Assembly: GCA_018340805.1 (NCBI GenBank)
Contig: JACMZG010001913.1
Span: forward strand, 18,035,629-18,099,628
Direction of reading: 5' to 3'
Origin: Microvelia longipes
Taxonomy: Eukaryota; Arthropoda; Insecta; Hemiptera; Veliidae
Length of the DNA stretch: 64,000 bases
A program made the position numbers and the translations under genes. This document shows, in pieces, positions 22,269-35,003 of the stretch (within the stretch, counting starts at the first letter, position 1; each line of letters begins with the position of its first letter). The notes below the pieces were generated by a model. That model worked only from the letters and a program-made list of their open reading frames with translations, was not told the DNA's origin and made no database searches.

Positions 22269-23579
22269 GTTTTTGGGGTGGGCGCAGTCCATAAAAAATA
22301 TAAAAAAATATATTGGACCATTCACTCTACTGCCCAATTTTCGTAGCGGCAGTAAAGTAAAATTCTACAGCCAGCGAAATTTTTTTTTCCTCTTAGCTTT
22401 AAAACCGTTCTTTACTGACATTTTGAAGCCTATAAAACACACTTTACAAGCGCCATAAAATAAAAACTTTATTAACCTAAATCAAGCGCAAACAGACATA
22501 AAATCTATTGCTGGTTAGATTATTTTAAGAACCATAGATAAAGTTCTCATAAGACATCTTACCGTAAAACATTTGACTGTTAGCCAATTTTTTTCAACCA
22601 TTTTATCTTTTAACTGCAAAAAAATACATTATTTTTCTTTTTCAGAATTCTCTAACCGATCTTACACTACACCGATCCTTTTTACTAGTATACTATAACA
22701 TAGCAGAGAAAATATACTAAAAGCAATGCTTTGAAACTAACTGTGATAAAATGTTTTTCTTTTCACTTCTGTAGCAACAAAATCGATGAAAAAGGGTATA
22801 TAATAATTTTTCCTCGTTTTCTTTTTTTCAGCGAGTGTTTTCTGATGTGGAAACATGGTTGTTACCATGTTTTCTTAACCGTGGTAATATAATGGCTATC
22901 CAATACTAACAGTCAGTAAACAGAATGTAAAAAGTATCAGAATAGATTTCAGATAGGAGAAACGTGAATCTCTACAATATTTTCTTTTTTAAATTCATGA
23001 TATATGTTTCAGATTCTTGCTTCAAAACATTTTAAATCAGTAAATCGGTTTTCTGTTAATACTATTTGTTTCTATACAGAGTAATGAATGTAAACCGAAT
23101 ACATATGTAAACAAGGTAATAAAGTTATGTAAAGTTCATTCCATATCAAATCAACACAAGTAGAAACACGTGATGATTAAAATAATATAGGATAATTAAT
23201 GCTATATTAAAATATCCAATTTTAATATATAGTTTGGCTGACAAGTAGGCACTATAGAAGGAAAGAAAAACCCAGATTTTTGGCTCATTTGGTGCAGCCA
23301 TATTGCCGCAGTAGGGTGGTGAATTTTCCAAAAAATGTGATTTTTCAAAATTTCTTCGACTACAAAAATGGCCATATCCAAAATTATGCTTATGGCATGA
23401 TTTTTATTTTGGTGGCGTTTAAAAGCTTAAACATGGCCCTTTCAAAAAGATTCTACATATTTTTGGATAATTAGTCACAAGTTTTTATTATGAGCAAATA
23501 TCAAGTAAAAATGCTAATATCTCAAAAAGCCAATTTTTAAAAATTTTGAAAAAATTCCTAAAAAGATTCTTAACTGTTG
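22269..23579. other. Non-coding stretch
   Basis: AT-rich. Several short frames overlap here (for example 22225-22458 and 23280-23474) without motifs. Confidence 0.4.
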
Positions 23580-24395
23580 TAAATGTTTCATATAAGTTTC
23601 GATTTGGGACCGCCATGGGATCGGACACAGTAACGCATAACGTGTGTCCAAGTATTTCAGAGTGTAAAAAAGTTAAGCTTTATCACATAATCATTGATAG
23701 AAATTGCCAAAAAATTACATTTTTACACGGCAGGGTTGGAAAATCTGTTGGATGTAATTACCCTGTAAAACCCATCACGGTTATCGGAAAGTTTTGGCTG
23801 GAAACTCTTCAACACCGAAGTTGCAAGAGCGGAAGGGGCTGCAGGGCGATCGGATGGACTAGTGGTCCACCACATAGGCAGATTCCCCATCAGGGTATGT
23901 CTTCTGTTTCAGGTGCTATTGGCCTCGAAGCACTTAATTACAAGACCAGCAGTTGACGAGGCAACCATCATCGCTGGGTCTTCAGCCTCCTTTCCTGACT
24001 AAAAAAGGAAGCTGGAAGCAAGGATTAGTCGGAGTAGCGACTACCCTCACTAGTCAGATGTTAGCTGACCATGTGCTGGGACCGTGGTGGACAATTAGAG
24101 TAGGAACTTAGCGGAGGGAGGGGGTACCTCTAGAGTTTCAGAAGGGGAAAGCTACATTCGCTGCTTAGGTATCGGACGGGCAGACGAGAAGTCGGTCAGT
24201 CCCCATACTTTATGGTAAGCCGGAACCATAGGCTAGGCTTTGCCATCCTAATTTCCCAATGGGAGACGAACCTTCAGATTATTCGGAGTCTCCCCCTTCA
24301 GGGATTGATTGACTACTTTGATTCCAAGGGATAAATGTTTTCCTCAAGAGGTCGTCACGTTTATCTCCGCTGACTAAAAAAAAAGAAAAATGAAA
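23580..24395 (+). mobile_element. GC-rich retroelement fragment, probably a LINE 3' region
   Basis: About 800 bp markedly richer in GC than its surroundings, ending in GCTGACT followed by an A-rich run (24372-24395). That looks like a retroposon 3' end on the plus strand. The part at 24170-24300 (GACGAGAAGTCGGTCAGTCC, then a CCAATGGGAGACGAACCTTC block) recurs inverted at 46004-46155. A frame through 23956 ends in SGPPHRQIPHQGMSSVSGAI with no recognised domain. Non-LTR identity is inferred from composition, tail and dispersal. Confidence 0.55.
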
Positions 24396-24399
24396 TAAT

Positions 24400-24560
24400 A
24401 TTCCTTATTACGGGAGATTTTTTTTTGAAATGTGCGCTTTCTTGCTTTTCAACCCAATTTTTGCTTATGAAACCTTAATCAAAAATTGGATTGATAGGCA
24501 AGAAAGCGCACAATTAAAAGAAAATTCGCTCTGCTTGCGGACCTCCACGTCAGAGTTTTG
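24400..24560 (-). repeat. Family C repeat with internal inverted repeat
   Basis: Contains GTGCGCTTTCTTGC (24432) and its inverse GCAAGAAAGCGCAC (24500), with CCAATTTTT/AAAAATTGG inside. The GCGGACCTCCACG end marks the family. The doubled end makes this copy foldback-like, unlike the single-ended copies elsewhere. Confidence 0.65.
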
Positions 24561-25789
24561 ATAACTTAATATCATTTCTATACTATATTTTACGAGAAAT
24601 GAAGAATAAGTAAATTTAATGTATACTTTAAGTGTATAAAAATTGTAGTTTAATTGTAATTTATTATTAATTGAGTAAAAACCAAATTAAAATACAAACT
24701 TAAAAGTTTGTAAAAATGAAAATATTAAAAGTTGCGCAGAGTAGTATTCTACCAAACTGCATTTGGTAGAATTAAAATTTAACAGGGTTTCGCTAGATTT
24801 TCTTAACTTTTTATTGCCTTATTCAGCTCTATTGTTAAAGTTGCTATTGCGAAGGACTGAGTATTTTCATTCTCCTTTATTTACTTGAGTTCTTTGTTCT
24901 TTTGTTTTTCCCTTGTTTTCCCCCTCTTTCTTTCTCTTTTTGTTATTTCACTTCATAAAATATAGAAGGTAATTATAGCCCATGGAGTTTAATTAAGAAA
25001 ACTGTTTTTATAAGGAGCGAACGGCAGAAAGGAAAAGGATATTTTTTTGGCTTTAATAAGGGAAACTTAACAGAAATGAAAACGTTTTTTTTTCTTCTGC
25101 CAAATTTTTTTTTGTTAAATCACCACGGATTTTTGAAAAATAAATTTTATAATATAATTTAACAATGAAAAAGACAATTTTTAACCTATATTGAAAGCAA
25201 CAATACCACAGTGAGGCTCAGAGGGTCGAATTTTTCAAAGAATCGAAGAGTTATGTAGCGTAAATTATGTAAGTTTTACTTGGGGGCTGAAAAATTATTT
25301 TCTACGTTTGAAGTCTCTAATTTTAAGCTACCCAAAAAAGTTTTTACTACAAATATTTTTCTAAATTAATTTAAAAAAATAGTATTAGACATCAGTCGAA
25401 AACTATCAATGAATTATATAAAGCCAAAAAGAAATACAAAAATGTTTATAACATTTATTGATGGATAATTGTTAAAAAAAAGTACATGCATCGATATAGC
25501 TTATAGCTTTTAAAGCAATATGCTGTGAAATAGTGTTGCTATAACGAACACCTGCGGTAACCCATGTATTCAACATTTGGGTTTTATTACATTTGACCTA
25601 AAAATTGTATTTGTACTGTAATAGTATCTGTTCTTTTCTTTTTTTTAAAAAAAAAAAACCTAAATACTTCACATTAAACGCCTACAGGGTATTTTATAAC
25701 GGACACACATCACACGTTAGATAAAGTTTACCACTTCTGTTCATAATAAAAACAAGAGGCATTCGGCCCTGTGGTCGATTCAGGGCTAT
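24561..25789. other. Non-coding stretch
   Basis: Holds a perfect short hairpin at 24752-24779 (ATTCTACCAAA with its complement), otherwise nothing. Confidence 0.45.
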
Positions 25790-25880
25790 CTAGGTCGTTG
25801 AGCTATATCGGTCTGTCGTCTTACTAATTTATATAAGTGGCATACTGGCACGATATATGCGAATTTTTAAATGTATTAAT
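25790..25880 (+). repeat. Family E repeat, third copy
   Basis: TATAAGTGGCATACTGGCAC followed by GATATATGCGAATTT (25834-25878) matches 330-372. The upstream GC-rich head has diverged. Confidence 0.5.
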
Positions 25881-26036
25881 CAAAACACTTGATTTGTTTA
25901 CATTATGTTGTATATGTCAAATAATAAAACCGGATCTAATGCTGATGTATGTAATGAAATGTAACTTTGTATTTTTGTAAACCATACATAGTAGCACATT
26001 GTAAAAAATTTCCATTCTAATCTAAACACTTACCTG

Positions 26037-26215
26037 TATGGGTACCTCTAAGTAATAAAACGGATGTTTTTACTAATCAAGATAAGCGAAGCGATTATTA
26101 CTTATGGCTGATTACATTATTGCAATGTAAATCAGGTGATTTTTATAACCTAAGGACGAGCAAAAAGCGGATAGGATGCGCACATAGTAAGGATGAGTTT
26201 AGCAAATCTGATAAA
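26037..26215 (+). repeat. Family A 3'-part fragment, degraded
   Basis: GTATGGGTACCTCTAAG and AAACGGATGTTTTTACT correspond to the end of the 5S-like block and what follows. Then come GCGAAGCGATT, AAGGACGAGCAAAAAGCGGA and AAGGATGAGTTTAGCAAATC. Confidence 0.55.
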
Positions 26216-26865
26216 ATTAGATTAAGTTTTTTTTTTGTTTTTTTTGGAGGTTGACTACTAAGTCATTTTAAGTTACCTGTTAAGTCATCAGTTTTTTAAA
26301 ATCATTTTTAATAATAATTATTATTACAATATTATATAATAATTACATAATAATATATTTCAATAGAATTATTATCTTAATTTTAATGACCTAATTTTTT
26401 ACTCTTTTGTAAAGTCTAATTGTACCTAACTTATGTTTTGTTATGACTTTAAAGGGCCTTGGAATCAAAAACAAACTATACAAGGATTTAATGAAACAAA
26501 GATAAACAGTAAGACATGTTTAAAAACAAGCATTAACAAAAAACAAACATCACTTAAACATGTCATAAAAAGATAACATGACAACACTTCAGACGATGAA
26601 AGTTTCAAAAGTTTTATCTGAGAAGTCAAGGAGGCTGTTGGCTGATAGGGAGAGAGAACATAAAACCGAGAAGGACAACAAAGCTTCAGTGCCATTTTAT
26701 GAATAGATAAACACATTATGGAGAGTCAAATCAACAGACAAGAAAATATTGTCTGTTGTAGTTTTTAATAATCAGGTTCTAGAAAATCGTTCCTAGAACG
26801 ATTTTCTAGAACAACCAATAATTCAACCAATAATTAGTTGGTTAAGATAACGATTGATTTTTTTA
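26216..26865. other. Non-coding stretch with a perfect hairpin
   Basis: The hairpin at 26775-26812 pairs GTTCTAGAAAATCGTT with AACGATTTTCTAGAAC around CCTAG. Duplicated AACCAATAATT follows. No gene. Confidence 0.5.
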
Positions 26866-26879
26866 AGTTGAACATCGAA

Positions 26880-27090
26880 TACGAGGTATGCATATATCGG
26901 ATACGAGGTATACATAAATCGGGTACGAGGTATACATAAACGGGTACGAGTAAACATAAATCGGAACAGGTAAACATAAATACGAGGTAAACATATCGAT
27001 ACGAGGTAAACATAAATCGGGTACGAGGTAAACATAAATCGAGTACGAGGTAAACATAAATCGGGTACGAGGTAAACATAATCGGGTACG
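26880..27090. repeat. 22-bp minisatellite, about 10 units
   Basis: Units of the form ATCGGGTACGAGGTAAACATAA with small losses. Three minus-strand frames read through it as Tyr/Pro/Arg repeats; these are artefacts. The monomer is the terminal GGGTACGGGGTACC segment of family A. Confidence 0.93.
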
Positions 27091-27231
27091 AGGTTCCTAA
27101 CCACATGTGGTTTCCTAACCACATCGGATTCGCTACGCTAATCCTCAGAATAAAGAAATCACCAAATATATATTACAGGACGTCTTCAGACATGCTTTGC
27201 TCGTCCTAAACCAGTAAAACTTCGATTTTAC

Positions 27232-27287
27232 CCGGCAGTTATCCATCCAGGCACTGACCCCTCTGCCTACTGCTTAACATTAGTGAT
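27232..27287 (-). promoter_or_regulatory. 5S rRNA-like block (possible Pol III type 1 promoter)
   Basis: Minus strand: GATCACTAATGTTAAGCAGT, then GGTCAGTGCCTGGATGGATA. Both parts follow box A and box C of 5S rRNA with the right spacing. Confidence 0.65.
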
Positions 27288-27300
27288 CTAACAAAAACTC

Positions 27301-28227
27301 TACATTTTTAATTTAATGCCGAATAAAACTAGGATGATTTCTAGTTAAATTGTAGAAATGAGAACAAACAAAAACAAGCCAAGAAACATAAAATTTGTGT
27401 TGGCTAAAACGTCAACTTTAATTTAAAAAGCAAGTACCTACTCAAAGGTTTTTTCATTTTTTTTTTTAGGTTATAACCCTTACATTTATTTAACATACCA
27501 TAACATTTATTTTTATACACATAGTCAATATATTACATTAACACATTTAAATATTACATGTGTTATCTACAAAGTTTATACAGGGACAAATATTTACAAT
27601 TTTGAATCTTTAAATATTAATAGGCCATGCAAAGTAACCATACATATTTATGGTTTTATGAATAACTAAATATTTGTATTATATAAATATGGATATTTAT
27701 ATATACAGAAAAAATGAATAAATCGATATAGAAATATATTTAAATATTAAACAAATGTATATAGATAATAAGAAAAATAAGAAATTGTATAAATATAAAC
27801 CTATATATTTTATATTATATAAAATAACCTATTATTTTTGTATAAATTGTATATTTATAAACCTAATTTGTCAACATCCAAACAGATTATGAATTTAGAG
27901 GAAATATTACAACATTTTGAAAACAAGAAAATTAGCAGGTGTTCGGGATTCTCCACTTGTCACAAGGCTAGGAATTAATGAGCTTCTCTCACCATCAAAT
28001 AACGGACAACCAAAAATAATGTGGTGCCATGATATTCACCAAGCCATGTGAGGTATCATGTCTAAAGAAGTAGTTTGAAGCAATAAAATAATTTTCATAA
28101 ATAATAGTTAATAGTTTAGAATTTAAGCATAAGTGTAAATAAAAATAAAATAATATAAGCAACATGATGTATAATTATTGTAAAGTTGTAAGAAATACTG
28201 TGTAAGAATTAAATAAAAATAAAATAA
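27301..28227. other. Non-coding AT-rich stretch
   Basis: No gene or repeat copy recognised. Confidence 0.4.
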
Positions 28228-28320
28228 AGTTATAAATCCCTTGGCTTCGCCTCGGGAGTTAAATTCTTTGGTTCCCTCAGCTAACGCCTTAGGAACCAAC
28301 TAACTGCTCAGGGAAATAAT
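28228..28320. repeat. Dispersed repeat, family F
   Basis: CTTGGCTTCGCCTCGGGAGT, then TCCCTCAGCTAACGCC. Related blocks occur at 42010-42150 and, tandemly, at 55697-55935. Confidence 0.5.
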
Positions 28321-28377
28321 AGCATTCTTTACTCCCTTTGTACATAAATAACTATTTTATAACTAACTTATCACAAG

Positions 28378-28575
28378 ACGGAATAGTCCAGCAGCCAGAC
28401 CTGAAAAACATGACTCATTTCGTACGGCTTTCAACCAAATTTTATTGAAAAAGAGCTTTAATGATAAGGGAAAAACATTGTCTGCTTATCCATTTTCTAA
28501 ACTTTAGAGCCTGCTCAATCATATGAAGGGCTCCACTATGGATATGCAGACTATGGTTCTCCATCATTTAAGGTA
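28378..28575. repeat. Dispersed repeat, family G
   Basis: Shares CCAGACCTGAAAAA..TGACTC, TCAACCAAAT and the AACAT.GTC.GC.TATCCA end with 49520-49680. The GGGCTCCACT.TGGAT part is inverted relative to that copy. Confidence 0.45.
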
Positions 28576-29233
28576 TCTTTTCAATAAACTTGGTTTAAAG
28601 TAGTACAAAATTAGTTAAATTTTTTCAGGGTGGCTCTTAGAGTAGGAGTGTCTATCATACGCTATTAAGGTAGTCTATGAAATTTATCAGAGGCCTTTTA
28701 ACGACTCATCTATTTCTATCTCTTAAAAATTTTCATAAAAAATACGATACATTTTTAATTTTATTCTCATGTTAGTCTTAGTTCTTTTTAGCTCTCCAAG
28801 CAATTAAGTCGCTATGTAGAAATCGCTTAATTATTCCACTAAACGTGCATTAAAACAGAAGCAAGTTTATAGTCAATCAATTTCGATATTTCGATATCTT
28901 AACGAAATAGGAAAAAAAACCTTAGAACAAAAGAAGTTTTAGAAAAACCTTCTTTTATAGTACTTGACTGTCTTGGAGGAGGTTATTTTCTAAAAGTCCT
29001 TTTTCCGATTTACAATCTGAAAAAACAGCCAATCAACTGGCAGATATAAGAGAAAACCTCACCCTTTTAACTTTTCACGCTATCAAATAAACATTCGTTT
29101 TCTTCAGTTATTAAACTAGAGTTAAAACATCTATATTCAACATTTTATTCCAAAACCTTTTTTTTAAACTTGTTTGAGTAACCGAGTTTGAAAGATAAAT
29201 TTTTCAAATAACTTCCTTAATAATGTTTGAAAT
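28576..29233. other. Non-coding stretch
   Basis: Nothing recognised. Confidence 0.4.
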
Positions 29234-29314
<81 letters not shown>

Positions 29315-29411
29315 ATATAAAAAGTCAAGTCAATACAATATAAGTATATATATAATATATTATATATATATATATATTATATATATATATATAAGATACT
29401 ATATAAAAGTT

Positions 29412-29463
<52 letters not shown>

Positions 29464-29572
29464 ATATTATATATATATATGTATATGTATATGTATATGT
29501 TATATATATATATATGTATATGTATATGTGTATGTAATGTATATATATATATATATATATATACATGATATG

Positions 29573-29656
<84 letters not shown>
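29234..29656. repeat. (AT)n / (GTATAT)n microsatellite complex
   Basis: About 420 bp of alternating AT with TATATG and GTATAT hexamer sub-runs, broken at 29319-29350 and 29395-29415. Flanked by TTTGATGTATA and TACATCAAACTTT, inverted copies of each other. Confidence 0.97.
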
Positions 29657-29659
<3 letters not shown>

Positions 29660-30304
29660 AACTTTTTATAAAATATACAAATATTAGTTTACTTAATTCA
29701 TCAATTTGATTTACATTGTACAAAAACTAAGACTATATTACGATTCTTAGGAATGAAAAAAAAGAATTACAAGACTTCCTACGACAAAAAATACGAAAAC
29801 TTCTTAGAAAATGGGAGAAAATCTTAAAAAATTATTATTTAAACGGAAAGTATCTTGGTTACAGAAAAACAAGTTAAATGGATAGAACAATAATAAAATA
29901 AATATGAGAGTAAAAAAAATGAAAAGTATATAATAGGAAAGATATAAATAGGATGGTTGAAGGGTTAGAACCTGATATTTTTTTCCTTTTGTACCACGTG
30001 CCAATAATAAAGTTCAAATTTCAGGACATGTAATTTATTATTAAAGGTTTTTTGTTACAGGTAGGTGATTTTTTTTAAAATTTATACTTACAATTTAGCA
30101 AATTAATTTGCCTTTACAATAATGTCAAAAATTTAGAAATGTCAGGTACGGAATATTTCGATTTCGAGTGTTAGAAAGACTATAGTGATTTAACAAAATT
30201 ATAAATATACTAGCCCCTTTGAAATAAAACAGAGTATACTTGCTTATTGAATAAATAGATACACTCATGGTAAGTTGTATCTTAGTTGGATGATTTTTGA
30301 TTTT
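29657..30304. other. Non-coding stretch
   Basis: AT-rich; no supported gene. Confidence 0.4.
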
Positions 30305-30965
30305 TACGATTGTACCAAAAAATCGGATACAGGGTACCTCTGAACTGTTCCTTATTACACCGGATTCGCTACGCTCATCCTCCCTGCTTTGGACTAGCTT
30401 CGCTTTTCCTCAGAATATACAATTCGCCAAATTTATACTGCAACATGCATTTGGACTCCCTTCGTTTGTCATCAAATAATAAATGCATCCGTAACATTCT
30501 CAGCGGTCACCAAAACTGCACTGACCACGCTCAATGCTCCTTAATTTTTATGATCCAACAAATATCATGGATATACTTGTATTGAAACGAAACTTAGTGT
30601 ACTTATTTATTAGGTACACTATGTAGGTATACACTTGTACAATTGTTTGTACAAAATTATTTGAAATTTTTACTGACTCATTATCGCAAGTTAATGACGT
30701 CATAAAAAATTATTTTCCGAATAGCACAATTAGAGTAATAGACTGATTTTTATACAAGTTTCAAATCTCTAGCATAAATCATTATCATCGTACACTACGA
30801 GCTACGATGATAACAAACACACATACAGACAGAACTTTGTAAAAACCACTTAAGAGGCCTTAAAACACCTGAAACTAATAATTCCGGTGACATCCCGGTT
30901 TCGGATTTTTTTGCAAACACAATACTTTTCTTATTTACCTACAGTATAAATGAGGAAAAGTTAAA
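30305..30965 (-). repeat. Family A copy, nearly full length
   Basis: Plus text runs from AAAAAATCGGATACAGGGTA through the CGGATTCGCTACGCTCATCC repeats, the 5S-like block (30500-30554), a middle deletion, TGACGTCATAAAAAATTATT and CACATACAGACAGA, to CAGTATAAATGAGGAAAAGT. The minus-strand transcript unit from the 5S block would be about 250 nt and end in T6. Confidence 0.85.
30500..30554 (-). promoter_or_regulatory. 5S rRNA-like block
   Basis: Minus strand: GGATCATAAAAATTAAGGAG, then GCGTGGTCAGTGCAG and GGTGACCGC. Box A has a G for C change; box C is well kept. Confidence 0.6.
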
Positions 30966-32009
30966 AACCATGCATCACAGATTAAAAAGATTGAAATAAC
31001 GCTTATATTGATAAAACTTGGTAATGTGCTAGTTTTATGTAAGACTTCTAGCATGCAAAATTTTAAATATAAGAGCCGATAGTATTTTCGCATTATATGA
31101 ATTCAGCGCAGTCCAAGGCTATGTATAACCTGCTACAAAATGGGTTTCCTCTATTTTAACATCTTGTATGACATTTGTGAAGTCATAAAAAATTACCCAA
31201 TGCGTTAAATTTTTACATAAAACGTTGGAGGGAAATTAGAGGTAGCATATTAAAAGCGGATCGTTCACCCTGAAAATGGGGTCTGGGTTGTAGAAAAAAA
31301 TGAAAATTATCTTAAGGTCACAGACACTTGCACTGAAAAATATCGATTTGATTTTAAAAACAAAAATATTATGTATTATTAAAATACATAATATGTATGT
31401 GCGCCAATCATGATCTTATACACAAACAGGAATAATTTTCATTTAAAGGCAAGGATATTCATTAGGCAACGGGTAATCTTAACATTACGAGGCTAGTTAA
31501 GGCAAAATTTTAATACCCATGTATATTAAAGGTACAAATCATATTCCGAAGTCGATATGAATTTTTTAGGCAAAAGAAAATCGGTACTCTCTGAGGACGA
31601 GTAAAGCTTTATTACTAAGTTATCCTGACCTAAGCATTAGATAACCATTAAATGAATACAGTCTATCGGAGATAAAGGAGAACATTACGTCTCTAGGCTT
31701 TGCAAAAATTTTACTCTCTCGATGAGCAAAGCGAGACAGAAATTATAATAGTCTAACCAAGCAATAGGTAATCCTTTTATACAGAGGCCACTTTTAATCT
31801 CAGAAAATCCTTGTAATGACGATTCAACAATGTTTTTTTTACATTTTTCACAAATTGTCTCAGTCAATTATCAATATTCTTTACTTGATCGTGATTCTAA
31901 TTAAAAAAAATACACATAATAACATACCAAGAATACAGGTGAGATTAGGTTTAAACATTGAACATACCTGAAACAAAAAAAGTATATTAATTTCTAATAC
32001 AATGAAAAA
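30966..32009. other. Non-coding stretch
   Basis: A small family A scrap (GAGGACGAGTAAAGC) lies near 31590. Otherwise nothing. Confidence 0.4.
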
Positions 32010-32095
32010 ATCGTGTACGGAGTGAGTACCTTTGTACTTTACCGGAGCTTTTACGAGCCATATTAAATTCGGTAAGCTCATCCTCACCTGTTGAA
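32010..32095 (-). repeat. Family A end fragment
   Basis: TCGTGTACGGAGTGAGTACC, then a TTCGGTAAGCTCATCCTC block, a diverged copy of the terminal 90 bp. Confidence 0.45.
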
Positions 32096-33297
32096 CATCC
32101 AGTACATTATTCAGCTCAAACTCAGAAAAGAAACATCAGTACTTATTAATTATAAGTTAGTTAATCATTTATAACTTATTTACATTTTGTACATCTTATT
32201 TACTATAAACAATTGAACCTTACTTAGAACTTACAGTTAAAACTTTAGGCCTGAATTACTTAACTTATTGATAAGACTTTTTAATGACAAAGCACATTTG
32301 CATTGTTACCACGTTTCAAAAGCAAAGAAACGCAGCTAGGTTAACCAATAAAAAGGTCAATTGTATAAAAGAAATAAGGTTGGGGTTCAAGTTTAAAAGA
32401 AAATCCTAGCTACACTTTAGCTGGAGTTGAAACCTTAGAGAACAACTACACAAACCCAACCCCATCTCAAGGGATCCTAATGTAAACACATCTATGTTTA
32501 CATTATATACCTCACTCTTAGACCAAGAACAAAAGACTAGAGTTTAAAATATCTAGTACTTAGCACGAAAATTCAACAAAACTTACTCTCTTAAAGGAAA
32601 CAAGGTTTCCGGCGTTTTTTGGAATAGTTTAAAGTTATTGTATGTAGCATTGTCCTACGAACAGAATTCTCTTTTAATCAGTTTAAATAGCTCCATTTGT
32701 TCCTAGAGCAAACCAACCTTAAGCAAGCTTCTTTGTGCTTAATAAAGCTCTTCTTTAAAAAGAGAGAGCAAAGTAAGTAATATATACTTAAATAAAGACA
32801 CCTCCCCTCTCTCCCCCCTCCATGACCCTAAACTTATAAGCTAATTTTTTCTTCAAACATTCGCTAAAAATAAAGAAAAAAGATAAACTATACTCAAATT
32901 TTACAAACACGCTATGTCTCGAGCGATTAATACTTTTTAACCAAGCATGGTACGAAAATCAACCTTGCGGAGGACACAAACTCTATTTTCCCTATTAACC
33001 TTAATTCAAATTTATTATTTTTTGCCGCGAAAAAAGTCCTTATATAGGTTTTTGGGGCGCTGAATTGAAAAACTCGCTCCGAAGTCGATACGACCACTCT
33101 AATTGACCAAAAAGTTAAAGAACCGTGGACAATCACAGGAAACCAAAATAACAGTATCGTTTACGATGTTTTTTGGGGGCGCTGAAACGAATGAACTTGG
33201 TCTGGAGTCAATAAGACTAAAGCTAGAAGCCATAAGTTCGAATCTTGGTAACAGTGCTAACTTTTTATTGTCTTATTTACAGTATTAAAGATTATAA
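32096..33297. other. Non-coding stretch
   Basis: A perfect palindrome lies at 32478-32506 (TAATGTAAACA with its complement). GAAACG-containing duplicates with TTTTTGG.GGCGCTGAA occur inverted at 33040-33065 and 33170-33190. No gene. Confidence 0.4.
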
Positions 33298-33440
33298 TTA
33301 TGGCGCGGAGGTCCACAAGCAGGCCGAATTATCTTTGAAATCCGCGATTTCTTGCTTATCAATACAATTTTTGCTTAACTTTTCGGTATAAATTTAATAA
33401 CCTGAGCAGAGGCACAATTTGTTATGTATTCTTTTCGAAC
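33298..33440 (+). repeat. Family C repeat
   Basis: GGCGCGGAGGTCCACAAGCA, GGCCGAATTATCTTTGAAAT, then ATTTCTTGCTTATCAATAC and AACCTGAGCAG. Confidence 0.7.
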
Positions 33441-33584
33441 ATCGAAAAGTTAACAAAAACAGCTTTAAATTAGTGCAAATAATGATGTGGTGTGTAATGT
33501 ATAATCTATGGGATAAATATTCGCATTTTGTTTACAAAATTCGAACAAATTATAAAACAAGTTGTGACGCTACTTCTCAGGTTA

Positions 33585-33760
33585 TTAAATAAATAGCAAA
33601 AATTGTATATTAAATAGCAAAAATTATACATTAAATAGCAAAAATTGTATATTAAATAGCAAAAATTATAAATAAAATAGCAAAAATTGTATATTAAATA
33701 GCAAAAATTGTATATTAAATAGTAAAAATTGTATATTAATTAGCAGAAATTGTATATTTC
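33585..33760. repeat. 21-bp minisatellite, about 8-9 units
   Basis: AAATAGCAAAAATTGTATATT repeated with GTAT/ATAC variants; the last units drift (TAGTAAAAA, TAGCAGAAA). Confidence 0.93.
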
Positions 33761-33944
33761 AAAGGAAATTCGCCCATCTTGCGGATATTCGAATTAAATG
33801 AATAGAATTAATTAATTAGTAAATTTATAGCATTAAATTTCTAGTAAGTTTTGAGCGAAGTTTCCTTTCTAAAAATTGTTAAAGGAAGCAAGACATAGAT
33901 AATCCAATAAATAAATAAATTTATTTATTTTCGGCCCATCACTG

Positions 33945-34140
33945 TATTCACCCTGCGGGAACCCACCTCAGGTGGTGTGCATCTACTATCCTCCAAGAAT
34001 TAATTAAAGTTGGCGAAATATTTTATATACAAATGCTATTCATATAATCTTAGAACATAGCCTGGGCTGCGAACCCCAAACCTTCGGTGCCGAAATCGAG
34101 TGCTCATACGATCATGGCCACAGAGGCAGACGATAATCCA
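33945..34140 (-). mobile_element. tRNA-derived SINE (family B), best copy
   Basis: Minus strand: box-A-like TGGCCATGATCGTATGAGC (34110-34128 on plus), then box-B-like GGGGTTCGCAGCCCAGG (34066-34082), tRNA-like spacing. The body AGATTATATGAATAGCATTT follows, then the family tail CCACCTGAGGTGGGTTCCCG. The boxes are internal Pol III promoters in tRNA-derived SINEs. The parental tRNA cannot be named. Confidence 0.75.
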
Positions 34141-34144
34141 ATAG

Positions 34145-34842
34145 GTTTTATAATAATTAATCAATGGGATATCTACTGGATACCGTATTAAGTATTTTAG
34201 CAATTGATCACTCCTTTAAATCATTTTTACTAACACCAAAAACATTATAATACTATATCGATGACATTAATAAAATAAATATTCTATTTCTTTACAAAAT
34301 CCACACTCAATACACTTTAAAAAGGAAGCAAATAATTCATTTTTTCAATCCTCAGGGACTCAAACCTCTGACCCTATCTTTTACAAGAAAACTTAAAACT
34401 AAATTCTATTTACAGTTTTACCCCTAAAACTTCCAAGTTAAAAAATGAATTTCAAAATTGCCCTTTGGGAGGACGATTAAGTCAAATTAAACTGTTACGC
34501 TTCAAACACTTGGATTTAAATAAAATCTAGAGAGAGAGAGTGTAATTTGAAAAATTTGAATATGAAAATAATTTGTAAATCTTTTTTTGTTGGAAGTCGT
34601 AGTAGAATTTTCAAGAGAATATTATTTTAAAATAGAAATTTTATTCTTTACTACTCAACTCTTACTATTCTATCCTACGAATAGGATTATAAGTCTAAAT
34701 TCTCTTTTATGGGTACGTAACAAGCATACATACATTAAGGTTATGGCTGACCTTAATATGCATTTTCGGTACTCAATATTAAGCTAGTATAAAAATGATT
34801 ATATAATTCTCAAACAAAAAAAAAACTGTGCCTGGATTACTA
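34145..34842. other. Non-coding stretch
   Basis: No recognised feature. Confidence 0.4.
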
Positions 34843-35003
34843 TCTGAGAACGAGCAAAGCAAGTCTGAGGACATGTTGCACTATAAATATTTATTGTATA
34901 AATTTGGCGATTTGTATATTCTGAGGACGAGCAAAGCGAGTCCGAAGAAGGATGAATGAGGGTAGAAATATTTATGAGGTACCCCGTACCCGATCTTTTT
35001 TAA
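34843..35003 (+). repeat. Family A 3'-end fragment
   Basis: Two GAACGAGCAAAGCAAGTC/GGACGAGCAAAGCGAGTCC repeats, ATAAATTTGGCGATTTGTAT, then GAGGTACCCCGTACCCGATC and T6. Confidence 0.8.

Larger units (their letters stand above)
26870..27300 (-). repeat. Family A copy with tandem array at its end
   Basis: Plus text: array of TCGGGTACGAGGTAAACATA units (26880-27090), then CCACATCGGATTCGCTACGC, TCTTCAGACATGCTTTGCTC, and the 5S-like block at 27232-27287. Confidence 0.8.

Noticed and set aside
26823..27124. Overlapping Tyr/Pro-rich minus frames
   Set aside because: Three frames read through the same 22-bp minisatellite; no domain and no consistent frame.
29223..29671. Tyr/Ile repeat proteins
   Set aside because: Translation of (TA)n microsatellite.
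33945..34140. A functional tRNA gene
   Set aside because: Box A and B similarity is present but there is no complete cloverleaf or acceptor stem, and there are four diverged copies with a common non-tRNA tail; a SINE fits better.
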